Source of the DNA: Paenibacillus pedocola
Lineage (GTDB): Bacteria > Bacillota > Bacilli > Paenibacillales > Paenibacillaceae
Assembly: GCF_031599675.1 (NCBI RefSeq)
Contig: NZ_CP134223.1
Span: 1,922,001 to 1,986,000 of the forward strand
Direction: 5' to 3'
DNA: 64,000 nucleotides
Made by a program: the position numbers and the translations under genes. This document shows positions 10,749 to 18,932 of the stretch, piece after piece; the stretch's first letter is position 1; each line of letters opens with the position of its first letter. A model generated the notes under the pieces. That model did no database searches. It was not told where the DNA came from and worked only from the letters and a program-made list of their open reading frames with translations.

Positions 10749-10764
10749 ATTACCGATCAGTATT
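10749..10764. promoter_or_regulatory. Candidate TetR operator, proximal to the repressor gene
   Basis: TACCGATCAGTA is a 12-base palindrome with one mismatched pair. It shares the half-site TACCGA with the perfect palindrome at 10937-10950. It sits about 90 bases upstream of the TetR start, which fits autoregulation. Inference from symmetry and position. Confidence 0.5.
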
Positions 10765-10936
10765 TTATTATTCTATTATTTGAAGTTATCCTTGTCAAAT
10801 TCCTATTATTCTTAAAGTGATTTATTCCTTTATGATTACAGTGAAAAGGTTTCTTATTAGGTATAAAAAACTGAATTTGTCTAGATTATTCTTGACAGAA
10901 AGAGTTCTCACGAGTTACATTCGTTAAAATTATATC

Positions 10937-10950
10937 ATACCGAACGGTAT
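10937..10950. promoter_or_regulatory. Candidate TetR operator, proximal to the MFS gene
   Basis: ATACCG-AA-CGGTAT is a perfect 6-base inverted repeat about 50 bases upstream of the MFS start codon. It is GC-rich in its core against AT-rich flanks. With the second site at 10749-10764 it makes a plausible operator pair for the divergent TetR regulator. Confidence 0.6.
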
Positions 10951-11002
10951 TTTAAAATGATTGAATGGCAAATAAAATTGAAGAAGACGAGGTGTGTAAA
11001 GA

Positions 11003-12286
11003 TTGGACAAGATCAAAGGAACAATAGCAGTCAATGCTGATATAGAGGTGAATCCGGTACAGGGTATCCCATCCGATTCAGCTCCCGTATCTTCCATTTC
11101 AGCTCCCGTATCTTCCATAACTCGATATGTGACACTATTGTTTGCCGTTGCCTGCGGGATGTCTGTTGCCAACATCTATTTCGCTCAACCGTTACTTGAC
11201 GCTCTGTCGAGTGAATTCGGTATCGACTATTCAACCATTGGCATTGTCATTACTATTACTCAGGTTTTTTATGCATTGGGACTGTTGCTGCTAGTGCCAC
11301 TTGGGGATTTGCTGAATCAGCGTCGGCTGATCATCGGTCAGATGCTATTATCCGTGACTGCTCTATTAATAGTTGGCACTGCCTCCTCCAGCACGGTGCT
11401 TTTTGCAGGCATGGCTGTAGTAGGACTGCTTGCTGTTGTGACACAGACACTCGTGGCTTCTGCAGCGACGATGGCTGCCCCGGCTGAACGCGGGCGTGTA
11501 CTTGGATTGGTAACAAGCGGAGTCGTGATCGGCATACTTCTTGCCAGATCTATTGCAGGAATATTAACGGATCTTGCGGGTTGGCGTTCAGTCTATCTGG
11601 TTTCTGCCGTGTTGATGCTTCTTATGGTTTGTGCACTATTTCGGGCATTGCCAAATTTTGAGCGTGAGAAGGAGCTGCTGTCCTATCCGCAGCTGCTTAA
11701 GTCGGTGCTCTTGCTGTTCGCACAAGAACGGATATTACGCATCCGGGCTACACTGTGTCTGCTGATTTTCACCGCCTTCAGTATTCTGTGGACTTCATTA
11801 GTACTACCTCTTAGCTCAGCACCATTATCTCTTTCTCATACTGCAATTGGAGCTTTTGGTCTTGCGGGGGTTGCCGGAGCATTAGCGGCGGCACGAGCGG
11901 GGCGGCTAGCCGACCAGGGGTTAGGACAGAGGACAACCGGCGTAGCCTTGATCCTATTGTTGATATCATGGCTGCTAATCGGCTATACCGAACACTCGCT
12001 ACTCGCATTGGTCGTTGGCATTGTCCTCCTTGACTTGGCGGTGCAAGCCGTGCATGTCACCAATCAAAGTATGATCCTAACTTTGCGTCCTGAGGCGCGA
12101 AGTCGGCTCACCGCCGGTTACATGGTTTTCTACTCTATTGGCAGTGCTACTGGTTCAATTACTTCTACCTATATATACGCATATTTTGGCTGGAACGGGG
12201 TATGTTTGTTAGGTGCATCTGTTAGCGCCTTCGCCCTTCTTTTTTGGGCAATGACCAGACGAATTACGGTTACCGCTTTAAATTAA
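11003..12286 (+). CDS. MFS efflux transporter, AraJ/Bcr-like
   Basis: 427 residues from TTG 11003, with GAGGTG eight bases upstream. After a short soluble N terminus (about 38 residues) there are about 12 hydrophobic helices. TM1 carries ANIYFAQPLLDALSSEF, typical of the DHA1-type drug or metabolite exporters. The loop after TM2 reads PLGDLLNQRRLI, matching the MFS motif A (G-x-L-D-R-x-G-R-R). The N-terminal tail carries an exact 21-base tandem duplication giving SAPVSSI twice. Inner-membrane proton-driven exporter by family; the substrate is unknown. Divergent from the TetR gene and probably repressed by it. Monocistronic. Confidence 0.9.
   Translation: MDKIKGTIAVNADIEVNPVQGIPSDSAPVSSISAPVSSITRYVTLLFAVACGMSVANIYFAQPLLDALSSEFGIDYSTIGIVITITQVFYALGLLLLVPLGDLLNQRRLIIGQMLLSVTALLIVGTASSSTVLFAGMAVVGLLAVVTQTLVASAATMAAPAERGRVLGLVTSGVVIGILLARSIAGILTDLAGWRSVYLVSAVLMLLMVCALFRALPNFEREKELLSYPQLLKSVLLLFAQERILRIRATLCLLIFTAFSILWTSLVLPLSSAPLSLSHTAIGAFGLAGVAGALAAARAGRLADQGLGQRTTGVALILLLISWLLIGYTEHSLLALVVGIVLLDLAVQAVHVTNQSMILTLRPEARSRLTAGYMVFYSIGSATGSITSTYIYAYFGWNGVCLLGASVSAFALLFWAMTRRITVTALN
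11077..11118 (+). repeat. 21-base perfect tandem duplication inside the MFS gene
   Basis: The 21-base unit at 11077-11097 (starts TTCAGCTCCCGT) is repeated exactly at 11098-11118. It keeps the frame and duplicates seven residues of the cytoplasmic N-terminal tail. Looks like recent replication slippage. Confidence 0.9.
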
Positions 12287-12424
12287 CCGTATCACCAATA
12301 GCCGTTATAGTGTGTAAGATGAACTGCCGGTTATAGGAGTAAAATCGAAAAAGTGGAAAATATGATATATGGTATAAATCAAGGATAAAGGCACAATATC
12401 ACTATTTTATATCTAATAGCAGCA

Positions 12425-12691
12425 ATGGCCAGGAGGACGGCAATACAGTTTCAACCAATGTATGTGGACGGGGAATTATTTCTGCCGGAGATTGATTTAC
12501 ATATAACATCAGACCAAACGCTTGGAATTATAACCGATTTGAAGCGAAAGCAGCTTTTAATGAATCAATTAGCAGATCATTCCCAATATTATTTAATTCA
12601 AGCTGAGCAAAGCGAATATATGAGGTTAAGCAGGAGCGCCGTCAATTTAAACGAATTCTTCCAATTTGGAGGATGCCCCTATTTCTTGTGA
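12425..12691 (+). CDS. Hypothetical protein, 88 residues
   Basis: The frame encodes 88 residues without a signal or membrane segment and with a mixed, protein-like composition (PEIDLHITSDQTLGII, then a basic stretch DLKRKQ). I recognise no family. There is no good ribosome site before ATG 12425; an AGGAGG lies just inside the frame (12431-12436) but the next in-frame ATG at 12458-12460 is too far. It may be a real small gene with a weak start or a remnant. It is followed by a bidirectional terminator shared with the convergent tRNA gene. Confidence 0.45.
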   Translation: MARRTAIQFQPMYVDGELFLPEIDLHITSDQTLGIITDLKRKQLLMNQLADHSQYYLIQAEQSEYMRLSRSAVNLNEFFQFGGCPYFL

Positions 12692-12755
12692 TGCCAATTA
12701 CCGGTTGAATGAGTCGATATGTTCATATTACTTATTGTGTTATTTCTGTAAACGT

Positions 12756-12807
12756 AAAAAAGCCTGGAGCTTCAAGGTCGAAAACCCTCGCGGCTTTAGG
12801 CTTTTTT
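12756..12807. terminator. Bidirectional terminator between the small ORF and the tRNA gene
   Basis: AAAAAAGCCT at the left is complementary to AGGCTTTTTT at the right, with GC-rich sequence between. The A and T runs on the outside make it work as a T-tailed hairpin on both strands, serving the plus-strand ORF and the minus-strand tRNA. Confidence 0.75.
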
Positions 12808-12811
12808 GTAA

Positions 12812-12885
12812 TCGAGACGACAGGATTCGAACCTGCGGCCTCTTACTCCCGAAGCAAGCGCTCTACCAAGCTGAGCTACGTCTCG
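12812..12885 (-). tRNA. tRNA-Pro (anticodon CGG)
   Basis: The minus strand folds as a full cloverleaf of 74 nt: acceptor CGAGACG/CGTCTCG with discriminator A, D arm GCTC/GAGC, anticodon stem CTTGC/GTAAG with loop TTCGGGA (anticodon CGG), and T arm with TTCGAAT. The 3' CCA is not encoded. Single tRNA gene, followed on its strand by the terminator at 12756-12807. Confidence 0.95.
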
Positions 12886-12997
12886 ACGTTCTAAACAATC
12901 AGAATTATACGCCTGGATGTAACCGCTGTAAATATTCTTTTTGCGGCAAATTTGCGGCAGTTTAATAACGGGAAACCTCGTGATTTCCGGCCAAAGA

Positions 12998-13026
12998 TTG
13001 ACAGAGGCGTTACTGCTGGCTATACT
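12998..13026 (+). promoter_or_regulatory. Sigma-A promoter of the alaS T-box transcript
   Basis: TTGACA (12998-13003), exactly 17 bases, then TATACT (13021-13026): a near-consensus vegetative promoter. Transcription would start near 13033, just before the T-box leader. Confidence 0.85.
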
Positions 13027-13034
13027 TGAAATGT

Positions 13035-13319
13035 TAAAATGTACATCGGAAAAAACGTTGATGAAATGGAGTACGCCGGGGCATGGCTCCCTCAGAGAAC
13101 GGGTTCCGTTACGAAATGCTTCGTAATGGCTGTGAGAACCCGGAAGACAGACCGGCGGAAAGCTGATTTCGGAGTGCGGGGAAATCCCGCCGGGGGCGCC
13201 CGTTAACAGCCGCGACAAGGCGATCGTCTGCAGTTGTCCGTGTTCATTCACGGGTCAAGGCGATAACCAGGGTGGTACCGCGATAATAATCGTCCCTGAA
13301 TTTATTCAGGGGCGTTTTT
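13035..13319 (+). ncRNA. T-box riboswitch (tRNA-Ala sensing) before alaS
   Basis: The leader carries the conserved T-box AGGGTGGTACCGCG at 13269-13282, whose TGGT bulge can pair with an ACCA tRNA end. The terminator at 13291-13319 (CGTCCCTGAA / TTCAGGGGCG plus T run) is the alternative fold. Stem I landmarks include CAGAGAACGGG and GTGAGAACCCGG. A candidate specifier codon GCT (Ala) lies at 13162-13164 in GAAAGCTGATTTCGG. Family knowledge: uncharged tRNA-Ala stabilises the antiterminator and allows alaS transcription. The exact specifier is inferred by comparison with other T-boxes. Confidence 0.92.
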
Positions 13320-13369
13320 GTGTTTCCCGGCATAATTATGCCGCACTAATGATAAGACGGGGGCTGTAC

Positions 13370-16006
13370 ATGATGAAAGCAAGTGAAATCCGTTCCAAAT
13401 GGTTGCAGTTTTTTGAGAGCAAAGGCCACAAAATCGAGCCAAGCGCCTCGCTTGTTCCGCACAACGATCCATCCCTTCTGTGGATTAATGCCGGTATGGC
13501 GCCCCTCAAGGCGTACTTCGACGGACGGGAGATTCCTGAGAATCCCCGCCTGACAAACTCACAGAAATGTATCCGTACCAATGATATTGAGAATGTCGGC
13601 AAGACACGCCGCCACCATACGTTCTTCGAGATGCTGGGCAACTTCTCCATCGGCGATTATTTCAAGGAAGAAGCGATTACCTGGGCCTGGGAGTTCCTGA
13701 CCGGCAAGGAATGGATCGGCTTCGACGGGGACCGCATTTCCGTTACGGTGTACGCCGAGGATGAAGAAGCATTCAAGCTGTGGAATGAAAAAGTTGGCCT
13801 GCCTGCTGAGCGCATCATCAAGCTGGGCGACGAGAACTTCTGGGATATCGGCGAAGGCCCTTGCGGTCCTTGCTCGGAAATATTCTATGACCGCGGCGAA
13901 GCTTACGGCAGCGACATGAGTGATCCTGAAATGTATCCGGGCGGCGAGAATGAACGCTGGCTGGAAGTGTGGAACCTCGTATTCTCCCAGTTCAACCATA
14001 ACAAAGACGGCAGCTATACGCCGCTTCCTAATAAGAACATTGATACCGGTGCAGGTCTTGAGCGTCTGGCATCCATTCTGCAGGATGTGGATTCCAACTT
14101 CGATACAGACTTGTTCCAGCCGGTAATCCAGAAAACTGCCGGTCTGGCCGGAGTGAAATACAAAGACAATCTGGAGCAGGATATCGCACTGAAGGTCATT
14201 GCCGACCATATCCGTACCGTTACCTTTGCAGTTGGTGACGGGGTGCTTCCTTCTAATGAAGGCCGTGGCTATATTATCCGCCGGTTGCTGCGCCGTGCTG
14301 TCCGTTACGGCAAAACCTTAGGACTTGACCGTCCATTCCTGCACGAGCTGACTGAAACTGTCGGCGAAGTGATGGGCGTGTACTACCCGTCCGTTGTGGA
14401 GAACCGCGAATATATCGCCAAAATCATCCGTACAGAAGAGGAACGTTTCCACGAGACACTGTCCGACGGACTTGCCATTCTTGGTGAAATTTCGGCCAAA
14501 GCTAAAGCTGACGGACTGGGTACTATTGCAGGTGCTGATGCGTTCAAGCTCTATGACACCTACGGCTTCCCGTTTGACCTGACAGAAGACTTTGCTTCCG
14601 AGCAGGGACTTACTGTAGACCGCGAAGGCTTCGATGCAGCGATGCAGGAGCAGCGCGACCGGGCCAGAGCAGCCCGCCAGGACAACGCCAGCATGAAAAT
14701 CCAGGGCGGCGCACTGGCCGAACTGACGGTTAAAAGCGAATTTGTTGGATATACTGACGTGGTAACAGAGTCTAAAATACTGGCAATTGTGGTTGACGGC
14801 GCACTTGTTGATGTCGTCAGCGAAGGCGCTGAATGCCAGGTTGTGCTTGAAGCTACGCCTTTCTATGCAGAGAGCGGCGGCCAGGTCAGCGACACCGGTC
14901 TTTTGACTGGCGGTTCCGTAACTGCTAAGGTCACAGGCCTGTTCAAGGCTCCGCACGGCCAGCATGTTCACCTGGTGACTGTTGAAGCCGGAGACCTGAA
15001 GGTCGGCGATAGCATCCGGGCAGAAGTAAACCGTGAGCAGCGTGAAGATATTGTGAAGAACCATACCGCAACTCACCTGCTGCACAAAGCGCTTAAGGAA
15101 GTACTAGGCGGTCATGTTAATCAGGCCGGCTCTTTAGTAGAAGGTGCACGCCTGCGCTTTGACTTCTCACATTTCGGCGCAATTACGCCGGAAGAGCTGA
15201 GCGACATTGAGCACCGGGTTAATGCGCAGATCTGGCGCGGACTGGACGTAGTCATTGAGAACAAGCCGATTGACGAAGCCAAAGCTATGGGTGCTATGGC
15301 ACTCTTCGGCGAGAAATACGGCAACATCGTCCGTGTAGTTCAAGTCGGTGATTACAGCCTTGAGCTGTGCGGCGGGATTCATGTTGGGAACACCTCGCAG
15401 ATCGGTATCTTCAAGCTGGTAAGTGAAAGCGGCATTGGCTCCGGGGTTCGCCGGATTGAGGCGGTAACCGGACGTTATGCGTACCAGTTTACAGAAAGCC
15501 AGCTGGATCTGCTGAAGCAATCGGCCGGGCTGCTCAAATCTTCGCTGAACGATGTGCCGAAGCGTATTGAAGCGCTGCATGCCCAGGTTCGTGAGATCTC
15601 CCGTGAGAACGAATCGCTGCAATCGAAGCTGAGTGCAACCTTTGCCGCTGAGCTGACCGGCAGTGTGAAGACGGTGGGCGGCGGAACACAGCTGCTTGCA
15701 GTTGCTGTCCAGGCAGGCAATATGGATGCACTGCGCTCCACAGCGGATGAGTTGAAAGCCAAGCTTCCGGATGCTGTACTTGTACTGGGCGCAGCGATGG
15801 ATGATAAGGTTAACTTTGTAGTATCAGTGCCGCAGGAGCTGGTCAAAAAAGGCTTCCATGCCGGCAAGCTGGTCAAAGAAGTTGCAGCAGTATGCGGCGG
15901 CGGCGGCGGCGGACGGCCGGATATGGCCCAAGCAGGCGGCAAAGACGCTTCCAAGCTGGCTGAGGCTCTCGCCAAAGCCGAGGAGCTAGTTGCTGCCCAG
16001 GCTTAA
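13370..16006 (+). CDS. alaS: Alanine--tRNA ligase
   Basis: About 878 residues from ATG 13370 (the adjacent ATG 13373 is also possible; an upstream in-frame ATG at 13349 lies on the wrong side of the GGGGG ribosome site). Class II catalytic core at the N terminus ([16 protein letters not shown], then [13 protein letters not shown]), tRNA-binding helical domain, editing domain with zinc-binding HTATHLLH and CGGIHVG, and C-terminal DHHA1/C-Ala domain with a glycine run before [11 protein letters not shown]. Cytoplasmic enzyme charging tRNA-Ala and removing mischarged Ser or Gly. Controlled by the T-box leader immediately upstream. Full family length, nothing unusual. Confidence 0.98.
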   Translation: MMKASEIRSKWLQFFESKGHKIEPSASLVPHNDPSLLWINAGMAPLKAYFDGREIPENPRLTNSQKCIRTNDIENVGKTRRHHTFFEMLGNFSIGDYFKEEAITWAWEFLTGKEWIGFDGDRISVTVYAEDEEAFKLWNEKVGLPAERIIKLGDENFWDIGEGPCGPCSEIFYDRGEAYGSDMSDPEMYPGGENERWLEVWNLVFSQFNHNKDGSYTPLPNKNIDTGAGLERLASILQDVDSNFDTDLFQPVIQKTAGLAGVKYKDNLEQDIALKVIADHIRTVTFAVGDGVLPSNEGRGYIIRRLLRRAVRYGKTLGLDRPFLHELTETVGEVMGVYYPSVVENREYIAKIIRTEEERFHETLSDGLAILGEISAKAKADGLGTIAGADAFKLYDTYGFPFDLTEDFASEQGLTVDREGFDAAMQEQRDRARAARQDNASMKIQGGALAELTVKSEFVGYTDVVTESKILAIVVDGALVDVVSEGAECQVVLEATPFYAESGGQVSDTGLLTGGSVTAKVTGLFKAPHGQHVHLVTVEAGDLKVGDSIRAEVNREQREDIVKNHTATHLLHKALKEVLGGHVNQAGSLVEGARLRFDFSHFGAITPEELSDIEHRVNAQIWRGLDVVIENKPIDEAKAMGAMALFGEKYGNIVRVVQVGDYSLELCGGIHVGNTSQIGIFKLVSESGIGSGVRRIEAVTGRYAYQFTESQLDLLKQSAGLLKSSLNDVPKRIEALHAQVREISRENESLQSKLSATFAAELTGSVKTVGGGTQLLAVAVQAGNMDALRSTADELKAKLPDAVLVLGAAMDDKVNFVVSVPQELVKKGFHAGKLVKEVAAVCGGGGGGRPDMAQAGGKDASKLAEALAKAEELVAAQA

Positions 16007-16042
16007 TTATAGTAGGGCACTTTCTGAATGCGCAGCTAAACC

Positions 16043-16115
16043 TTCAATAAAGCAGGTATGTAAAAACAGCCCAGCGGTACTGAGAGCCTCATATCAGTGC
16101 CGCTGCTTTATTGAA
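16043..16115. other. Long compound hairpin in the alaS-ireB intergenic region
   Basis: TTCAATAAAGCAG (16043-16055) pairs perfectly with CTGCTTTATTGAA (16103-16115). Inside it AGCGGTACTGA (16073-16083) pairs with TCAGTGCCGCT (16094-16104). No T run follows, so it is a weak terminator candidate or a structured or mobile-remnant element. The rest of the 349-base gap up to 16355 holds the presumed ireB promoter (possible -10 TATAGT near 16270) and nothing else I recognise. Confidence 0.55.
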
Positions 16116-16355
16116 AATAAGACAAGCTAAATGTATTTTTGCGAATATTCGTCTTGGGAGAGGTTCCGCAATAGCTCAAAAACCAAAAATATCTATATTT
16201 TTGTAGATGAAATGCCAAAAAAAGCGTTATTTTAGTGGCAGGATTTCCAAGGCGGGGCATGAATATGTTATAGTGAAGGCAGCAAGTAAGCTGTACAGCA
16301 GCAACTTTGCGAAGCCGCCCTCTGGGGGTGATTTTGCAGAAGGAAGGTGTCACAG

Positions 16356-16631
16356 ATGGACTCCATGGACAAAACGGTTAAATTCAATGTGAAGGGTGAC
16401 GAAAAGGAAGCTTCTTCCCAGGAAATTCTGCTCGCCGTATACGACGCGCTGGTGGAGAAAGAATACCATCCGATCAACCAGATCGTGGGGTATCTTCTTT
16501 CCGGAGATCCGGCTTACATTCCGCGCCACAACAATGCGAGAAGTTTGGTCCGGAGAAAAGAACGTGATGAGCTGATCGAGGAACTGGTTCGTTTCTACCT
16601 GGCTAATCATCGGGTGGATCATCCGAAATGA
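16356..16631 (+). CDS. IreB family regulatory phosphoprotein (YrzL)
   Basis: 91 residues from ATG 16356, eight bases after AGGAAGG (an in-frame GTG at 16347 overlaps that site). The sequence [12 protein letters not shown] and the central region with [24 protein letters not shown] match the IreB/UPF0297 family. Family knowledge: small dimeric protein, phosphorylated by the PASTA kinase IreK in Enterococcus, affecting cell-wall stress tolerance. The stop overlaps the next start (ATGA), so it is translationally coupled to ruvX, the usual order in Firmicutes. Confidence 0.95.
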   Translation: MDSMDKTVKFNVKGDEKEASSQEILLAVYDALVEKEYHPINQIVGYLLSGDPAYIPRHNNARSLVRRKERDELIEELVRFYLANHRVDHPK

Positions 16632-17044
16632 AGAAGCTGGGTCTGGATTACGGCGACCGTAGAATCGGAGTCGCCACAAGCGATATTTTCGGGTGGACAG
16701 CCCAAGCTCTGGAAACCATTGAACGCCGCGGGAACGGCAATGAGTTCGAACGGATCCGTGAACTGGTCAAGGAGTACGAAATCGGGGAAATTGTGGTTGG
16801 TCTGCCGAAGAATATGAATGGCTCTGTAGGACCCCGCGGTGAAATCTGTATTGAGTTTGCCGATCAGTTGCGGGAGCAATTGGAAATACCCGTACACCTT
16901 TGGGATGAGCGTCTGACGACAGTATCCGCTGAGCGGGTGCTGATTGAAGGGGACGTCAGCCGGAAGAAACGCAAAGGGATTGTAGACAAAATGGCTGCAG
17001 CCCTGATTTTGCAAAATTTTTTGGATGCTAACAGTAAAAGGTGA
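16628..17044 (+). CDS. ruvX: Holliday junction resolvase-like RuvX (YqgF/YrrK)
   Basis: 138 residues, family length. RNase H-like fold markers: [16 protein letters not shown] with the first metal-binding Asp, [13 protein letters not shown] in the middle, [14 protein letters not shown], and [14 protein letters not shown] near the end. Family knowledge: YqgF proteins act on pre-16S rRNA 5' processing in E. coli and have been proposed as Holliday-junction nucleases. Four-base overlap with ireB and two DUF1292 genes downstream make one operon. Confidence 0.96.
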   Translation: MKKLGLDYGDRRIGVATSDIFGWTAQALETIERRGNGNEFERIRELVKEYEIGEIVVGLPKNMNGSVGPRGEICIEFADQLREQLEIPVHLWDERLTTVSAERVLIEGDVSRKKRKGIVDKMAAALILQNFLDANSKR

Positions 17045-17059
17045 GGGGTGCGTGCTATT

Positions 17060-17368
17060 ATGACAAACGAGCAGATTGGCCAAGAAGAAGAACCGGAAAT
17101 TATCTATATTCCCGATGAGGAAGGTAATGAAGAGGAATTTGAGGTCATCATGAAGTTTGAAGTTGACGGTTCGGATGCAAAGTATATGATGGTGGTACCG
17201 CTCGATTCCGAGGATGAAGAGAGTGATGAGGTGTATGCGTTCCGCTATGAGGAAGACGGCGACGATCTGCAGCTTTTCATGATCGAGAACGACGAAGAGT
17301 GGGCGATTGTTGAAGAAACCTTCAATACTCTGGTAGACGAGCTGGATGGAGGAGCAGAGAATGACTGA
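17060..17368 (+). CDS. DUF1292 domain protein (YrzB-like), first copy
   Basis: About 102 residues, very acidic. ATG 17060 chosen: GAGGGG at 17043-17048 overlaps the alternative GTG 17048. Pattern of a DUF1292 protein: IIYIPDEEGNEEEFEVIMKFE, then KYMMVVPLD, VYAFRYEEDGDDLQLF and a C-terminal DEEWAIVEETFNTLVDE. Function unknown in the family. The ireB-ruvX-yrzB order is conserved in Firmicutes. Overlaps the next gene by eight bases, and that gene encodes a second DUF1292 protein. Confidence 0.9.
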   Translation: MTNEQIGQEEEPEIIYIPDEEGNEEEFEVIMKFEVDGSDAKYMMVVPLDSEDEESDEVYAFRYEEDGDDLQLFMIENDEEWAIVEETFNTLVDELDGGAEND

Positions 17369-17669
17369 TTTTTCCGCCGAACAAGCGGTATGGACATCGA
17401 AGCTCAAGGAAGTATATGGAGAGACTGTAGAACTGGAAGATGAGCAGGGTAAATCTTCCGTTTACGATATTATTGCCGAGTTTGAGGTTGGCGACCGCGC
17501 GTATGCGGTACTGGCTGGCTCCGGAAGAGAAGCAGAGCAGGAAATTCTGCGGATCGTGGTATCGCCTAACGGTGTGCCCGAGCTGGAAAGTATCGTTGAC
17601 GATGAGGAGTGGGAAGATGTCTCTGAGCTGTACGACGAGCTGACTCTCCCTGCTGACGACAAGGAATAA
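17361..17669 (+). CDS. DUF1292 domain protein, second copy
   Basis: About 102 residues from ATG 17361, seven bases behind GGAGGAGC (an in-frame ATG at 17346 lies before that site). Same layout as its upstream neighbour: VELEDEQGKSSVYDIIAEFEV, DRAYAVLAG, EILRIVVSPNG and IVDDEEWEDVSELYDEL. It is clearly a divergent tandem paralogue. Acidic, cytoplasmic, function unknown. Ends the operon before a terminator. Confidence 0.88.
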   Translation: MTDFSAEQAVWTSKLKEVYGETVELEDEQGKSSVYDIIAEFEVGDRAYAVLAGSGREAEQEILRIVVSPNGVPELESIVDDEEWEDVSELYDELTLPADDKE

Positions 17670-17707
17670 GTGTTTTCACAAATATGCAACATCTATGCTT
17701 GGCAAGG

Positions 17708-17737
17708 AAGAGGGCGGAGTTATTCCGCGCTCTTTTT
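17708..17737 (+). terminator. Terminator of the ireB-ruvX-DUF1292 operon
   Basis: AAGAGGGCGG / CCGCGCTCTT hairpin around AGTTATT, followed by five T. Confidence 0.85.
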
Positions 17738-17769
17738 GCTTGAAATAGAAGCAATTATAAAAAAATATG

Positions 17770-17798
17770 TTGAATTTGAGACAATACAATTTTATACT
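17770..17798 (+). promoter_or_regulatory. Sigma-A promoter of mltG
   Basis: TTGAAT (17770-17775), 17 bases, TATACT (17793-17798). It lies just after the previous terminator and about 28 bases before the mltG start. Confidence 0.65.
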
Positions 17799-17825
17799 TT
17801 ATAGTCGGAAAGTGAGGAGTGACAT

Positions 17826-18875
17826 TTGAAAGCCGCAATCCGCGCTGTGCTGATCGTAATCCTTTTGCTGGCCTTAGCAGGAGGGGGAGGCGCATGGTAT
17901 ATTTGGAATGGAATGCAGCCGGTAGAGCCTGCAGGCCCGGCAGTAACGTTTACGATAGAGAAGGGGATGGGCAGTTCGGAAATCGCTGATCTGCTCGAGG
18001 AAAACGGCATTATCCGTAATGGGCTATTATTCAAGGGATATTTGAAATGGGTCAAGGAAGGCTCAAGCTTCAAAGCAGGTACATATACTGCAAGCCCTGG
18101 AGATACCTATGACCAGCTGATTGCAAGGCTGAATGCCGGAGATGTAGTAAAGGAAGAAACAGTCGTCTTTACAATTCCTGAAGGATTCACCGCGGCTCAA
18201 GTGGCTGATAAACTCGCAGAGGCCTGGAATCAGAAAGCTGAGGTCTTCCTTAAAGTCATAGATTCAGGAGCAGGACTCGCCGCAGCCGACCGGCTGGGGA
18301 TTCCGGTAAATGCAGAGCTTCGCCATCGGCTTGAGGGATATCTGTTCCCCGAAACGTATGAGCTCGTCAAAGACAGTACGCCCCAGGAAATTGTCGAAGC
18401 GATGCTGGAGCAGCTGGAGAAGAAGCTGGACAGCATTCCGGACTGGAAAACAAAGCTGGATAAGCGCGGTTTATCCCTGCATGAGCTGTTGACAGTCGCT
18501 TCACTCGTAGAGCGTGAGGTTGTAGTGGACGAGGAGCGTCCGCTGGTGGCCGGTGTTATTTATAACAGGCTGAACAAAGGGCAGAAGCTCGAGATTGATG
18601 CAACCGTCCAGTATCTGCTGGACAAGCAAAAAGAACGGCTGCTGAACAAGGATCTCAAGGTTGACAGCCCATACAATACGTATAAGAATACTGGATTGCC
18701 GCCAGGGCCGATTGCCAGCCCGGGTCTTGCTTCCATTCAGGCTGCTCTTGAGCCTAAAGCATCAGAATATTACTTCTATGTGACTAAAAAAGACGGTTCC
18801 CAGGGTCATCTGTTCGGTAAGACCTATAAGGAACATTTAGCCAATATCCAAAAAAGTGAACAAAGTTCGCCGTAA
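17826..18875 (+). CDS. mltG: Endolytic murein transglycosylase MltG (YceG-like)
   Basis: 349 residues from TTG 17826, with GAGGAG seven bases upstream. One N-terminal transmembrane helix (residues about 5-27), a LysM-like region (VTFTIEKGMGSSEIADLLEENGII), then the YceG catalytic domain with LTVASLVEREVVVDEERP (catalytic Glu in the family's SxxE position), VIYNRL, IDATVQYLL and YNTYKNTGLPPGPIASPG. Family knowledge: membrane-bound enzyme that cleaves nascent glycan strands and sets their length. Followed 57 bases later by the U32 gene, probably co-transcribed. Confidence 0.96.
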   Translation: MKAAIRAVLIVILLLALAGGGGAWYIWNGMQPVEPAGPAVTFTIEKGMGSSEIADLLEENGIIRNGLLFKGYLKWVKEGSSFKAGTYTASPGDTYDQLIARLNAGDVVKEETVVFTIPEGFTAAQVADKLAEAWNQKAEVFLKVIDSGAGLAAADRLGIPVNAELRHRLEGYLFPETYELVKDSTPQEIVEAMLEQLEKKLDSIPDWKTKLDKRGLSLHELLTVASLVEREVVVDEERPLVAGVIYNRLNKGQKLEIDATVQYLLDKQKERLLNKDLKVDSPYNTYKNTGLPPGPIASPGLASIQAALEPKASEYYFYVTKKDGSQGHLFGKTYKEHLANIQKSEQSSP

Positions 18876-18932
18876 CCTATTAAAATAGAGTTTGATGCGG
18901 TTTCGTTTACCGCAAGTGCAGGAGGGTACAAC

